Assembly: GCA_019155205.2 (NCBI GenBank) | Contig: JAHNZQ020000004.1 | Location: 158,238 to 201,913 of the forward strand | Direction of reading: 5' to 3' | DNA from: Gracilaria vermiculophylla | Taxonomy: Eukaryota; Rhodophyta; Florideophyceae; Gracilariales; Gracilariaceae | Length of the DNA stretch: 43,676 nucleotides | Part shown: piece after piece, positions 27,710-38,598 of the stretch | How positions within the stretch are numbered: position 1 is the first letter of the stretch | Layout of the letters: every line of letters begins with the position of its first letter | Made by a program: the position numbers and the translations under genes | Notes under the pieces: model-generated | What the model saw: the letters and a program-made list of their open reading frames with translations, nothing else | The model's database searches: none | What the model was told of the DNA's origin: nothing

Positions 27710-29421
27710 ATGGGGCTAGTGAAGCTAATACTATTCATAACCACGGTTGTGGCAGCCGGGAGCGGATCAAATCCTTATGAAGACCGCTGTTGCGACATAC
27801 CCTCGACGGGCCATTGCACTACAATCAGGTTTATTGAGAACTGCGTGGATGTTGCAGACCTTTTGGAAAACAAGCTACCCGCCTTCCTCAAGAAAAAGGC
27901 CATCGACTTGGCAACTGTCGTGACCGAGTCGGACCTTAGCGCCATGCTTCTAAAATACGTGCGCATAGACATGAGTGCCAAGTAGACTCCCCGTGAAATG
28001 AATTTACTTTTCATCGCCTACTAGTCACTACTGCGTCAACTCAAAATGGCTTGGGTTATCGAAACCAACCAGAAGGCAGCCGTACGTCATGTCCTGTCGG
28101 CCTTTAAGCCGACACAAGTCAAGAACAGCCTTGATCAAGACATCTGTAGTGCAGTGGCTGCTAATAAAATGAAAAGCAACGCCCTTTCGGGGGGTTCCTC
28201 ACGTTTTAGTCGGTACTTGCACTCTGAAGAGGTACAGTGCGTTTCAAAAGTATAGGACCTCGTAGTCCGCTTCGGTTCATGCGTGGTTAAACTCGACTTC
28301 GTCGTATGCCGCCAGTTGGCTGCTTCCGTTATCTTGGGGTGTCTCTTTTTAGCTCGCTTCGTTGAAGCGATCCGTCCCCACCAGCGGCGTGTCGAGATGG
28401 AAGACGGACCTTCCGTCCCCATCGTCCGCAAGCCGCTGAGGCGGGCAACAAAGAAGCACGTGCCGTTACCGGCCGCGCAGGAGCCAGGACCTAATGTTCG
28501 GGTCTCAAACAAACTCCGCTTTGCGGGTGCTACCACGGTACCACCGGAATCGCAGGTGTGGGTGAAGGTCACTTCGCAACAGCATGGGCTCAGGATACTC
28601 CAACCCTTGCCCTCGCTGTACGACAAATACACACTCGCCATCGCCAATGGCGTTATGCAAGTGGAACGGAACTCCTCATTCTACGTGTTCCTTGCTAACC
28701 TGGGGACGACTCCCCAACGCTTGGTGAAGAACCAAGTCATTGGTTCTGTCATGCCGCACCCCATTGCGATGGCGCCAACAATCATGACTGTCGCCGATGT
28801 CCTCGGTCCTGTTCACTCTAAGAAGGGGGACGCAACCGGATCATTCCGTGAAAATGCCGCGCCAACTCCGACGAAGGACAGTGCCGAAGCCGCGAAGGAA
28901 CGCGGCCCGACAAGCTTCGACTGAATTGACCCGGTCAAGGCACTCGAGGAACTCGACCTCGGTCATGTCCCAGAGTCACAACGCGAACGTTTGCGGGAAA
29001 TGCTCCGAGACTTCACCACTATAAGGGATGGCTCCCTAAGGGAGATAAATACAACGGAACACCGGATCGATTTGATGCCCAACACTCGGCCAGTGGCACA
29101 ACACCGGTACAGAGCTGGGCCTGCTGCGCGAGCCGAAGAGGAATTCCAAGTAGATAAGATGCTCCGTGCAGGAGTTATTGAACCAGCTCAGTCGCCGTAG
29201 GCATCTCCAGTTGTACTGGCTCCGAAACCGTATAGATCCTGGCGCTTCTGCATCGACTATCGTCGCTTGAATGCAGTAACAGTCAAAGACGTGTATCCTA
29301 TTCCACGAATGGACGAATACATCGATTCACTCGAAAATGCTACCGTGTTCACGTCGTTGGATGCTAACTAGAGGTACTAGCAGGTCTCAGTTAGGAAGGA
29401 AGACCAGGACAAGACAGCCTT
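27710..29421 (+). pseudogene. Element B, 5' part: decayed gag-protease-RT of a Ty3/gypsy chromovirus
   Basis: The left half of an old plus-strand retrotransposon. Gag-like pieces occur at 27,710-27,985 and 28,046-28,255. From 28,283 the end of a retropepsin is readable (VILGCLFLARFVEAIRP, PSVPIVRKP), but the region that should hold its catalytic Asp is missing, so an internal deletion has removed it. The linker to RT (SQVWVKVTSQQHG, QVIGSVM) follows, then the RT fingers (WRFCIDYRRLNAVTVKDVYPIPRMDEYID). Stops interrupt at 29,198-29,200, 29,369-29,371 and 29,378-29,380. The RT is cut at 29,421 by insertion of element A and resumes at 34,576. Confidence 0.85.
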
Positions 29422-29684
29422 TGGAACAGAGTGTCGATCGGTTCTCTGTCCTCGTCTGTCGGTCGAGTCGTTTCGTCTTTACTCCCCCCTCAGGTCCCGG
29501 TCCCGGTCCCCCCGTCCCCCCTCTTGCCGGCTGTAGAAGGGCGACGGCCTTAAATACTAGGGAAGGTTCTAATTCTTAACTACTTACTGTTACCATTAAA
29601 TTGACAAGATGTCCATAATTCCCGATCACCTGTCATTATGTGCCTTGGGTCAAGTCATCAGGGTTTGCGAGGTACTGTGTTACA
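29422..29684 (-). repeat. Element A 3' LTR
   Basis: 263 bp, aligned without gaps to the other LTR with about six substitutions (about 2.3%). Confidence 0.93.
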
Positions 29685-29699
29685 CTCACCCTTTTCTTA
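29685..29699 (-). promoter_or_regulatory. Element A polypurine tract
   Basis: On the minus strand the sequence AAGAAAAGGGTGAG directly precedes the 3' LTR, as expected for the plus-strand primer. The pol stop codon (29,686-29,688) overlaps it. Confidence 0.75.
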
Positions 29700-29898
29700 A
29701 GTTCGACGTCCTCGTCGAAGTCTCATAATCTTTAACCAAGTCCTTGCCGTTCTTCAGTTCGTCTCTGGTCATCCATACAGCTTCCGAAACAGGATCATCT
29801 GCAAACAGTACCAAGTAGTATACGCGACGGTTCTCCCGCTTCTTGTCGAGAATCGCAAACAATTCCTGCTCTACAGTTCCATCTGCGTCGATAACTAC
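29686..29898 (-). pseudogene. Element A chromodomain, cut off by one stop codon
   Basis: Part of the pol frame after the stop at 29,899: EQELFAILDKKRENRRVYYLVLF and VWMTRDELKNGKDLV match the chromodomain pattern (E-x2-I-L-D, Y-L-V-x-F/W, W-x4-E-L). This places the element among chromoviruses, whose integrases are often guided to chromatin by this module. Confidence 0.75.
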
Positions 29899-32800
29899 TT
29901 ACAATGGCCCCTTGCGTCCAAGCGGTTTCTCGTACTTGCGTAGTTTCGAAACATGAAAAACGTTATGAGCCTTTTTCATCGAAGGTGGAAGCTCGACGCG
30001 GTAAGTCACCGGTCCCATGACTGAGGTTATTTTAAGTGGACCCAGATACTTGGTTCTCCACTTCGCAGGTAGATCAGCTCTGCTGAAGGCAATCAAGTAT
30101 TCGCTTCGCAACAAAACCAAATCCCCTTCTTTAAATGTGATCTCTTTTTGCTTGAGATTTGCATAATGTTGCTGCCTTGCCTGCGTGACAGCTAGATTGT
30201 CCCGTGCTAAAGCACGAAAGGCATTTCTCTTATCCACCAACTCCGCTGCGCTTTGACATTTGACACCACATGCTTCGAGTTTTCTTGTCACTGGATTGTG
30301 TGGGATCCTTCCCAGATCAACTTCGAACGGTGTAAGTCCCGTACTCGCGTTTTTCGAAGAGTTGTACTCAGACTCCACTGTGGAAAGCATCTCATGACAG
30401 CTTTCCTTTCTTCCTGGATGGTCTTTCGGATCATGGTACTCAAAACTTTGATCATCACTTCAGATTGTCCGTCCGTCTGAGGGTGATCGCTAGTAGATAC
30501 GTTGAGTTTGACGTTTAAAAGCTGAGCCAAGCTTTTCCAGAATTTTGACATAAACTTCGGGTCTCGATCGGATATCATCTTAACAGGTATCCCGTGCTTG
30601 CTGAAAACCTCGTCCTGCAGTAATTGAGCGGCTCCAGCGGCTGTCACTTCCTTCGTCGTAACAATAAATATCGCCCGCTTCGAAAGTTTCTCAACTATGA
30701 CGAACACAGAGTCGAATCCATCACTACAACGTGGTAGTTCAGTCAGAAAGTCCATGGTTATGACATCCCATACCGTTGCTGGTATCTCATGAGACAGCAG
30801 CTTCCCTTGAGGTCCTGTGTTCGGAACCTTGTTCACTTGACAATCATGACATGCGGAACAGAACTTCTCCGTATCGTTGTACATGCCAGGCCAATAGACA
30901 TGTCGCGCCATCCTTGCGTAAGGCTTTTCAGTTCCAAAGTGAGCGTGGACATGGAATTGTTCAATCATGTCAATACGCAGTGTCTGATTGTCGGGAACAT
31001 ACAGTCTAGTACTCCCGGTACCCTTCCACAGTAGGTATTCGTCTTTGAATTCAAAGTTCGACGCTTGATGCGTCACTTTGTTGCTCCTATCAACTTGTTT
31101 GTCCGGTAAATGAATCACCTGCTTAGTAAAATCGTCGTGTTCATAGCCTGTCTTGATTCGCTGCAGCAATTTGTCGTTCATCACCTCGATTCGCCGCAAA
31201 GCAGGCTGTTGATCAGGTCTCCTGCTTAGAGCGTCACGGACGATGTGTTGTGTACCTGGTACGTGTTCGGTCTCATACGTTTATGACTGCAAGACGTCAA
31301 GCCATCGAGCTTGTCGGCCGGAGAGTCGGGCCTTTGTCTGCAAGTACCTGATGGGTTTGTGGCCTGTCTTAAAAGTAAACTTCCTTCCCGTCAAGTAAAT
31401 GTCCCATTCGTGAAGTGCGATCATGAAAGCCAGTAATTCTTGATCGCCTGTGTCCCAGTTTGTTTCCGCTGTGGACAGTCTGTGAGAGAGGTATGCGATC
31501 GATCGGCCGTCCTGTTCAAGCGTAGGACCAACGGCGTACTTCGATGCGTCAGTAGATAGTACAAATTCCTTCTCTGACGATGGGTGAGCCAATACGGGTG
31601 CGGATGTGAGGGCAGTCTTCAGTTTGTCAAACGCCTTCTGTTGTTCATCCCCCCATTTAAACTGTTTTCCACGAACGATGTCGCTCACTGGCCGCAGTAT
31701 CCTGGCATAGTCCTTAATAAACTTGCTGTAGTAATTTGCCAAGCCAATAAACTGCTGCACCTCTCGTACGGATGCAGGCGTTGGCCATTCCAGAATTGCA
31801 TTCCTCAAACGATCCTGCATGGCAATGCCGTCTGCTGATACAGTATAGCCAATAAAGTCGACTTTGCTAATTCCAATAACACACTTCGAGTGTTTCGCTA
31901 AGGATTTCAAAGAGCCGCCTCAGGTGCTGTTCATGTTCCTCATTTGACATACTGTAGACCAAAACGTCATCCACAAACAAGACCAAACAATCTCCGTTTA
32001 AGTCTCGCAATAGTGTGGACAATAGTCTCGAGAAACTTGCTGGGGCGTTCATCAATCCAAGGCAAAGAACCCTCCATTCAAATGATCCATACCGGGTTCG
32101 AATCACTGTCTTCGGTATGTCCTCTTCTCTGATCCGCATCTGATGATAGGCCCCCAAGAGGTCTATCTTAGAAAAGATCTTTGCTTCACAAATGTGATCA
32201 ATCGCTTCAGAGATCACTGGTATTGGGTTTGAGTCTGGTATGGTTACCTTGTTTAACGCCCGGTAGTCACAAACCATTCGAAGGTCACCCTCATTTTTCT
32301 TCACGAAAAATACAGGGGCTCCTTATGGCGAGCTAGACGGGCGGATAAGTCCTTTCGATAGAAGCACCTGCAATTGTCGTTTGAGTTCCAATAACTCATC
32401 GTGAGAAAGTCGGATCACTGGCCTTACAGGAGGGGCCTGGTCCTTCTTCAAGTTGATCTCAAAGTCAATGCCACGCGGCGGTAGCAGCTTGTCTGGTAGT
32501 TCATCCAGAAAAACGTCCTGGAATTCTGTCACCAAGTCTGAAAAGTCAGGGGACACAGTCATAATGTTCTTTGTGGGCTGCATCCTGACTGCAAATAGCT
32601 CTGCCTTCCATTTCCGCACGAGCATTTTCATTGTCTTGATCGAAATCTTTTTGAACGTGATCGCTTTCTTGCTTGGTCTCGCATACTGAGGGCGCAGAAT
32701 CTTCGTTGAACCATCAGCTTTCTTGATTCGGACGCAACCTGTGCGCTAGTCAATATCTGGGTTGTGTGTCCGCAACCATTTCCTTCCAATAACAAACTTT

Positions 32801-33228
32801 ATGTCCCCCTTCATTGGTAAAACATAAACCTCTTCCGTGCTTGTGACGTTTCCAAATGTCAGTGTGGCCATTGTCTTCCACTGCGCTGTGGTCGTTGATC
32901 CGTTGGCGAGCTCAACGTTATTTTCCACGCGCATCATCGTAAGACCAAGTCGTTTAGCCACACTTGGATCTATAAAACAGTGAGTTGCACCTGGGTCGAG
33001 GTCTCCGATTACTCTTTGTCCATTCACGGTACATTCATAAAACATGTTGCACTCGTCCGTGGCTGTATTCAATGATGACAGCCTCAATGACACTTCGGGA
33101 GATGTGTCATCCCCATTCGCCGTCTCGAGGGACGGCATTACTCGTTTGGGGAATCGTGAGCGTCGGTTGTCTTTCCGTTTCCAGAGTCCTCCGGACACGT
33201 GTGGGATGGCGTGTACTTCCCACCGCAA
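29686..33228 (-). pseudogene. Element A pol (protease-RT-RNase H-integrase-chromodomain), broken
   Basis: Read on the minus strand, -1 relative to gag and overlapping it by about 90 bases. Domains in order: retropepsin with DPGATHCFID (Pro in place of the usual Ser/Thr of the D-S/T-G triad); RT with VCDYRALNKVTIPDSNPIP and FVDDVL; RNase H starting STDASKYAVG; integrase with an H/C zinc region (HVHAHFG, CSACHDC) and DDE residues in TMDFLTELP, ISDRDPKF and HPQTDGQSE; then a chromodomain. Defects: in-frame stops at 32,746-32,748, 32,323-32,325, 31,281-31,283 and 29,899-29,901, and frameshifts near 31,890 and 30,400. The element cannot make a complete pol from this copy. Confidence 0.9.
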
Positions 33229-34184
33229 TCGTAGCAGCGTGCGCTCTTGCGATACAAACTCCTCTCTCCATCCTCAACCAGTCCCCAATACAAAGCATTT
33301 TTTTCTCGGTTCCTTGTCTTGGTTTTAGTCGCACCCTCCTTCTTGTTTTCGCGTTTCTTGGTTGGTGCACGATTCTTGTTGGTCTTGCTGGAGCGATCAG
33401 TACCACGTTTCGTGGATTTGCTGTTCCATTGCATGGCTATTTCCAGCATCCTTGCGTGCTCATAAACGTCCTGTAAGCTCTCAGGCTCTCCAGTGGGGTA
33501 CTTCTTTGCAAATTCTTCCTTGAACTCATCAGTAAATCCGTTGAAGAAAAACAAATATGCTTTCGATGAAGGTGTACGACAGATCTCCACCAAGTCGCGA
33601 AACGTCGAATCATACCAATCTACTGAATTCGTCAGTCTGTGCTTCATGAGCCTTGTCTTGGCTCTAGCCTTCTCATCAGCTGGCACAAATTCCTTAAACA
33701 TAGCTTCTTGTAAGTCTGACACGGTCGTCGGCTTACGATCGTTTGCTTTTAAGTTCATCATCCATGTCGCAGCCCGGTCTCTTAGGTAGCAGTCTACAAG
33801 GTCCAGCATGCTGGACTCTATCATCTTTCCCAGCTTTCCCACCTTCTTCACGTTGTAGATGAAAGCTCTCACTTTGGTCGAGTTTTGCTCATCGCGGGAT
33901 CCCGTGAAAGAACTGATTTTGGGTATCTTCGTCGGAGCGATTGGTGGGGTGTTTACTGCAGTACCTTGCTGATGAAACTCAGCTGAAACGGCTCCTTGTA
34001 CCGCAGTTCGAGCTGGCGGAACTTCGCTAGTGAGCTGTGCAATCTGGGCCTGTTGCGCTTCGATCAGCTTACGCATGCTCCGCAACTGTTCTTGCATTGC
34101 TTGTATCGTGGCAGCTGTTCCAATAGATACGCCCTGATCCATTTTTTGGACATCCTCCGTTACTGAAGATGTGTTCATCGACAT
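33138..34184 (-). CDS. Element A Gag, intact
   Basis: 348 aa, no interruption. An N-terminal coiled-coil-like segment (MQEQLRSMRKLIEAQQAQIAQLTSEV) precedes a capsid-like helical region typical of Ty3/gypsy Gag (KVRAFIYNVKKVGKL through FNGFTDEFKEEFAKKYP). A Lys/Arg-rich tail leads to a nucleocapsid-type zinc knuckle variant, CYDCGGKYTPSHTC, as found in plant chromoviruses. The start lies 128 bp inside the 5' LTR. Gag forms the virus-like particle in which the element's RNA is reverse transcribed. It is the only intact gene of the element. Confidence 0.88.
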   Translation of the reverse strand: MSMNTSSVTEDVQKMDQGVSIGTAATIQAMQEQLRSMRKLIEAQQAQIAQLTSEVPPARTAVQGAVSAEFHQQGTAVNTPPIAPTKIPKISSFTGSRDEQNSTKVRAFIYNVKKVGKLGKMIESSMLDLVDCYLRDRAATWMMNLKANDRKPTTVSDLQEAMFKEFVPADEKARAKTRLMKHRLTNSVDWYDSTFRDLVEICRTPSSKAYLFFFNGFTDEFKEEFAKKYPTGEPESLQDVYEHARMLEIAMQWNSKSTKRGTDRSSKTNKNRAPTKKRENKKEGATKTKTRNREKNALYWGLVEDGERSLYRKSARCYDCGGKYTPSHTCPEDSGNGKTTDAHDSPNE

Positions 34185-34290
34185 CTCGGGAAGTGCGAAA
34201 CGTTGCTAAGGTCGTGATGCAATCCTTGCAGCCGAACGTGTCCTCGGTCTCTGTATCTGCGACGGTCTGTCCTGCATTCGTTCGTCGATC

Positions 34291-34310
34291 GGTTCGTGGC
34301 GATGCTACCA
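34291..34310 (-). promoter_or_regulatory. Element A primer-binding site
   Basis: On the minus strand, two bases after the 5' LTR, TGGTAGCATCGCCACG would pair with a tRNA 3' end reading ...ATGCTACCA. Initiator tRNA-Met is the likely primer, because eukaryotic iMet tRNAs end in GCTACCA or GATACCA; the organism's own tRNA is needed to confirm this. Confidence 0.6.
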
Positions 34311-34312
34311 AG

Positions 34313-34575
34313 TGGAACAGAGTGTCGATCGGTTCTCTGTTCTCGTCTGTCGGTCCAGTCGTTTCGTCTTTACTCCCCACTCAGGTCCCGGTCCCGGTCC
34401 CCCCGTCCCCCCTCTTGCCGGCTGTAGAAGAGCGACGGCCTTAAATACTAGGGAAGGTTCTAATTCTTAACTACTTACTGTTACCATTAAATTGACAAGA
34501 TATCCATAATTCCCGGTCACCTGTCATTATGTGCCTTGGGTCAAGTCATCAGGGTTTGCGAGGTACTGTGTTACA
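34313..34575 (-). repeat. Element A 5' LTR
   Basis: 263 bp. A TATTTAAG sequence on the minus strand (about 34,440-34,448) is the likely core promoter. Confidence 0.93.
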
Positions 34576-37500
34576 GCCTATGTCTGTCACTCCGGCCTTT
34601 ACAGTTTTAAACGGATGCCGTTTGGCCTGACCAACGCACCCGCGACAATTCAACGCGCTGTCGATATTCTACTCGCTCGATTCAAGTGGCGTACATGCCT
34701 TGTCTACCTAGACAATATTATCGTCTTCTCCGAAAACATGGATGACCATCTCACCCATGTTCGGGACGTTATGACCATGTTAGCAGGTATGAGATACTGT
34801 CCCTGCTGTCGCAGCGCATTGCTGTGCCTGACACATATAGCTGCTTGTGTATGGAACCGGATTACGGTGACACCCAGGATCCGTGAATTTGTGAACTGTC
34901 ATGCTCTCGTGAGTTTACGTAACGGTTATGCCTTGCTGTGCATCACTTGTGCCTTGTTGTGCTTTGTTGTTGTCAGCCATATTGAATTGTGGGTAACATT
35001 GTGGGTAACACATTTATGTAATGCTTTAATATGATTGGTACTATTGATTGTCCCTGAAATATAGTGTAGGTTACACTCTGATCGAGTTGGTGCACGTTTT
35101 TCACTATATAAGGTGGCCTCGAGGCACCTCTAAGTAAATCCAAGCCAGAGCTGGCGAACTTCCTTTGCATCCCCTCAACTTTCCCTTTGCCCCGCTGACC
35201 TCCATTAGACCACGCTGGGTAACGCAGGAGTATCACAAAAGTTGAGGAAGTGTGAGTTCTTCACCGATACTATCAAGTATCTGGGCCCCATCATCCGCCC
35301 AGGGCGTTTTATGATCCAGGAAGCCCTGGTGAATTCACTCAAAGAAGCCGTCGAACCGACGACGCAAACCGAGCTACGCTCCTTCCTGGGGATGGCCAAC
35401 GTCTATCGCCGCTTCATTCCCAACTTTGCTAATACTTCAGCACCGTTGAACGTGCTACTGCGGAAGGGCCAGCCTCCCAAGCTACCCCCCTTCACTGCCG
35501 TCCAGACGGAGACATTCAACTCCCTCAAGGAGGCGGCAACGTCGGCACCGATCTTGTCACTGCCCAAGCCAGGACTTTCTTAATCCGTTGACACGGACTC
35601 GAGCGGCCACCAACTGGGATGTGCGTTGTTCCAGGTCACACCCGATGGGGAACGTAAGCCAACTGGGTTTTGATCGCGCTCCTTGAATGTCCACGAGAAG
35701 AACTACTCCGTGTCGGAGAAGGAATGCCTCGCCGTGGTATGGGCCCTCTCGACCTAGAGGCTATACCTTATGGGAGGGCCCTTCACCGTTGATACGGATC
35801 ATAACTCACTTCAGTGGTTACTGTCGATCTCGGAACCCTCCGGTCGGTTAATGCGATGGAGCCTCCGGCTCGCCGAGTTCGACTTCGAAGTGAAGTACAC
35901 GAAGGGCATCTGCAACACGCATGTCGATGCCTTCTCGCGGTTACCCACGAATGGCGAAGTGCTACCCGTCGATGACGGCGAGATACCCTGCTTTGCAGTG
36001 ACAATAGTCGAGGTCGGCCAGGAAGACTTGAAGGAATGGCCAAATGTTGAGGAATGGGACCCCGATTTGGACACACTTCTCGTCGCTGACGGAACGCAAG
36101 AGCCCCTTTCGGGTAATTTCGTGCCGGTGACACCGGAAGAGTCAGTCCGAGAACAGTTCAAGGACCCGTTTTGCGCGAAGGTGCGAGCGCAACTTAACGG
36201 GGGAGCCAAGATTCCTTTCCGGGTGAACGACGCTGGGCAAGTAGTGCGCACAGTGCACCCCACGCCACAGGTAGTGGTGCCGCATACACTGCAGTCCAGG
36301 TTACTTAATTTGTCTCACTACTCAAAGCTGAGTGGACATGCCGGTAAAAGGAAGCTCTACCTCACGCTAAGGCGTAATTTCTACTGGCCCGCCATGGCGG
36401 TAGATTGCAACGTAACAGTGCGGTGCTGCGCCGAATGGGCCCGAAATCGGTTGAAGCTCCGCCGACACGCGAGCAAATTGAAGCTCTTCCCCGCGCGCGC
36501 GCCGCTGGAATTTGTGGCCATCGATATTTTGGGGCCCTTCCTAACCACAAAACGTGGGAACAAATTCTTACTCGTTATTACGGATCGTTTCTCGAAACTC
36601 GTTCGGACCGTTCCATTACGGCAAATTACCGCTACAAGCGTCGCACAGGCGTCTGTTACCCATTGGGTTTTTGTCTACGATCCGCCTGTTAACTTACTCT
36701 CCGATAACGGGAAACAGTTTGCCTCTCGGTTCTTCGAGGATGTGTGCAGGATTCTTGACATCAAGAACCTGTTCGCCACCACATACCATCCTCAGGCCCA
36801 TGGCCAAGTGGAACGGTTCAACCGGACCCTCCTGGGAGCACTCCGTTCCTACGTCACTGATCACCCCCAAACATGGGATGCTTTCACGGACGCGTTGACC
36901 TTCGCGTACAACACGCAGGTCCACCGGACAACCGGAGTCACTCCATTCGAGCTAATGATATCACGCACCCCACATAGTGTGGCGTTAGAACCACAGCCTA
37001 CCCTGGATGCTTTCTCGTCGCCGAAAGGATTTCGGGATCACTGGAAGTCGTGGCTCACGAAGTTGGTACCGCAATTACGTCGTCCAATGGCCCGAGCCTA
37101 AGCCGCGTACAAACGCGACTTTGATGCCCACGTGCGCTGCGCGCAACCATCACTCGTTCGCGATTGTTACGCGTTCCTCCGAAAGGATCATTGGAACCCT
37201 GAAAGGGAAAAGCGCCACAAGCTATCTCCAATAGCGGAGGGACCATAGCACGTCGTTACGTTGGCTCCCGGCACTACCGTACTTGATATTGCCGGAACGC
37301 ACGAACGGGTCTCCAGAGAGCGCGTGGTCCCCGCCCCTACGCACCTGGACGCTACAGCCGGTGCAACCGGGAACATTCCGTCGGGACCCTCCCGCGCAAC
37401 ACAACTAGTTACACCGTCGACGTCCCGACACTCGGAGTTACAGCACCCGACTCGGGGATTGTTGGACTTGTTGGACTTACCGCCTATTTGGCCTCACCCT

Positions 37501-38313
37501 CAAAAAGGCCCTCGGCCTAAGAAGGGGGAGGCGCACAAAGTCCGTCGTGATCGTGCCGCCCAATCGCGGAACCGAGCCGTTTCGACGGATAGTGAGGCAG
37601 TCACAAACGTCGCCGCTTTGCAGGACAGAGTCGAACCAAGTCGCACATCACTGGCTTGGCCGTCCCTTCCGTCGCAGACGTCGACTATTCCGTTTCAAAC
37701 GTCGGACCGTACTCCAACACCGGCTACGCTTTTGGAATCCATGCGTCACTCGCCGCATACGCCGTCCGGAAGGTCAGACTACCCGCGTGCAGCGGCTCAC
37801 GCATCCTTTCCTTCGCATTCGGCCCCAGTGACCGTCAAAAACGTAAGTATCGACCCCATGGCTTGGGATACAGGAGCCTCTCCCAAAGAAGTCACCCCGG
37901 CACACCGGCAGTCGCAGCATGATGCGCGCTCAACCGCGTCATCGCGAATTCATGAACCGGCTGCGCAGTCACAATGGCAAGCCGCTATTGCCGGGAACAC
38001 GACGGTACAACCGGAGAACCGCACGCCCACGGCGGGATACTCACGCGCAGTCAACCCCGACCGCTATCGAGACGTCGTCGATACACGGCACGGCCGGCAG
38101 GTTTACTGTCAGGAGTACGTGGTTGACCACATTGTGGAGCATTCCTATCACCCATTGGGGTACATTTAGTACTTGGGCCGTTGGTAGGGGTACGGGCCCG
38201 AAGCCGATTCGGACGAGCCGATCGAGCATCTGCCCCGCTCCAAGGTGGTGCAATATCACAGGAGAACGCTCACGGCTTTCCCGGCAACAATCAACCGCGC
38301 CCAAGTTGGGTAG
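34576..38313 (+). pseudogene. Element B, 3' part: RT-RNase H-integrase-chromodomain remnant
   Basis: Resumes the RT of element B directly after element A (SGLYSFKRMPFGLTNAP, VYLDNIIVFSE), is interrupted again at 34,788-35,223, then continues with the RT thumb (KCEFFTDTIKYLG), RNase H (SVDTDSSGHQLGCALF) and integrase. The longest clean frame is 35,770-37,101 (443 aa), carrying the zinc region and D, D, E residues in AIDILGPF, LSDNGKQF and HGQVERF. One zinc Cys has become Trp (CCAEWARNR). A linker and a chromodomain (VVDHIVEHSYHPLG, GYGPEADSDEPIEHLP) end at 38,313. Stops at 35,581, 35,671, 35,755, 38,167 and 38,185 show it is dead. Confidence 0.88.
34788..35223. mobile_element. 436-bp insertion in element B, solo-LTR-like
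   Basis: It interrupts the RT coding sequence and is flanked by perfect 5-bp repeats GCAGG (34,783-34,787 and 35,224-35,228). It contains CTATATAAGG at 35,104-35,113, a likely promoter in plus orientation, and no coding sequence. The size, target duplication and TATA box fit a solo LTR, but its ends (TATGAG...GGTAAC) are not a clean TG...CA pair. Confidence 0.6.
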
Positions 38314-38598
38314 CGGACCCCTCGCAGGAATGGCTAGCCGACCCTTCGCGGGGAAGCCCTGGTGACCCCTGCGGGGGAAGCTTTGCGGGACAAGTGGCTC
38401 CTAGTGGGGAAGGAATACAGTAGAACTGGATGATGAAGACCTGGAAAGGGAAGAAGAAAAGAGAAGTAGAAGAGAAAGAAGATGGAACAAGATGCACAAA
38501 CGTACGCGAGAAGCGGGACTTCCCAGTTTACTGGCACTCGACGTTACGTTCGCACATGCGGAAAACCGGACCCCCCCGCAGGAGAATCTGACGCCAAC
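38314..38598. other. Region downstream of the element B chromodomain
   Basis: Contains three imperfect direct repeats around GACCC(C/T)(T/G)CGCGGGGAAGC at about 38,318-38,390, then a long purine-rich stretch at about 38,405-38,495 that could include a polypurine tract. No LTR could be identified. Confidence 0.4.

Larger units (their letters stand above)
29422..34575 (-). mobile_element. Element A: full-length Ty3/gypsy chromovirus nested in element B
   Basis: A 5154-bp LTR retrotransposon in minus orientation. Both LTRs are 263 bp, begin TG and end CA in either reading, and differ at about six positions. Flanks are GCCTT (left) and GCCTA (right), a 5-bp target duplication with one change. 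Order on the minus strand: 5' LTR, primer-binding site, intact gag, then a decayed pol with protease, RT, RNase H, integrase and chromodomain, a purine-rich tract, and the 3' LTR. The interrupted target is the RT of element B. Confidence 0.93.

Noticed and set aside
37840..37890. AWDTGASPK in the element B linker looks like a retropepsin active site
   Set aside because: It lies between integrase and chromodomain, with no protease fold around it; chance match.
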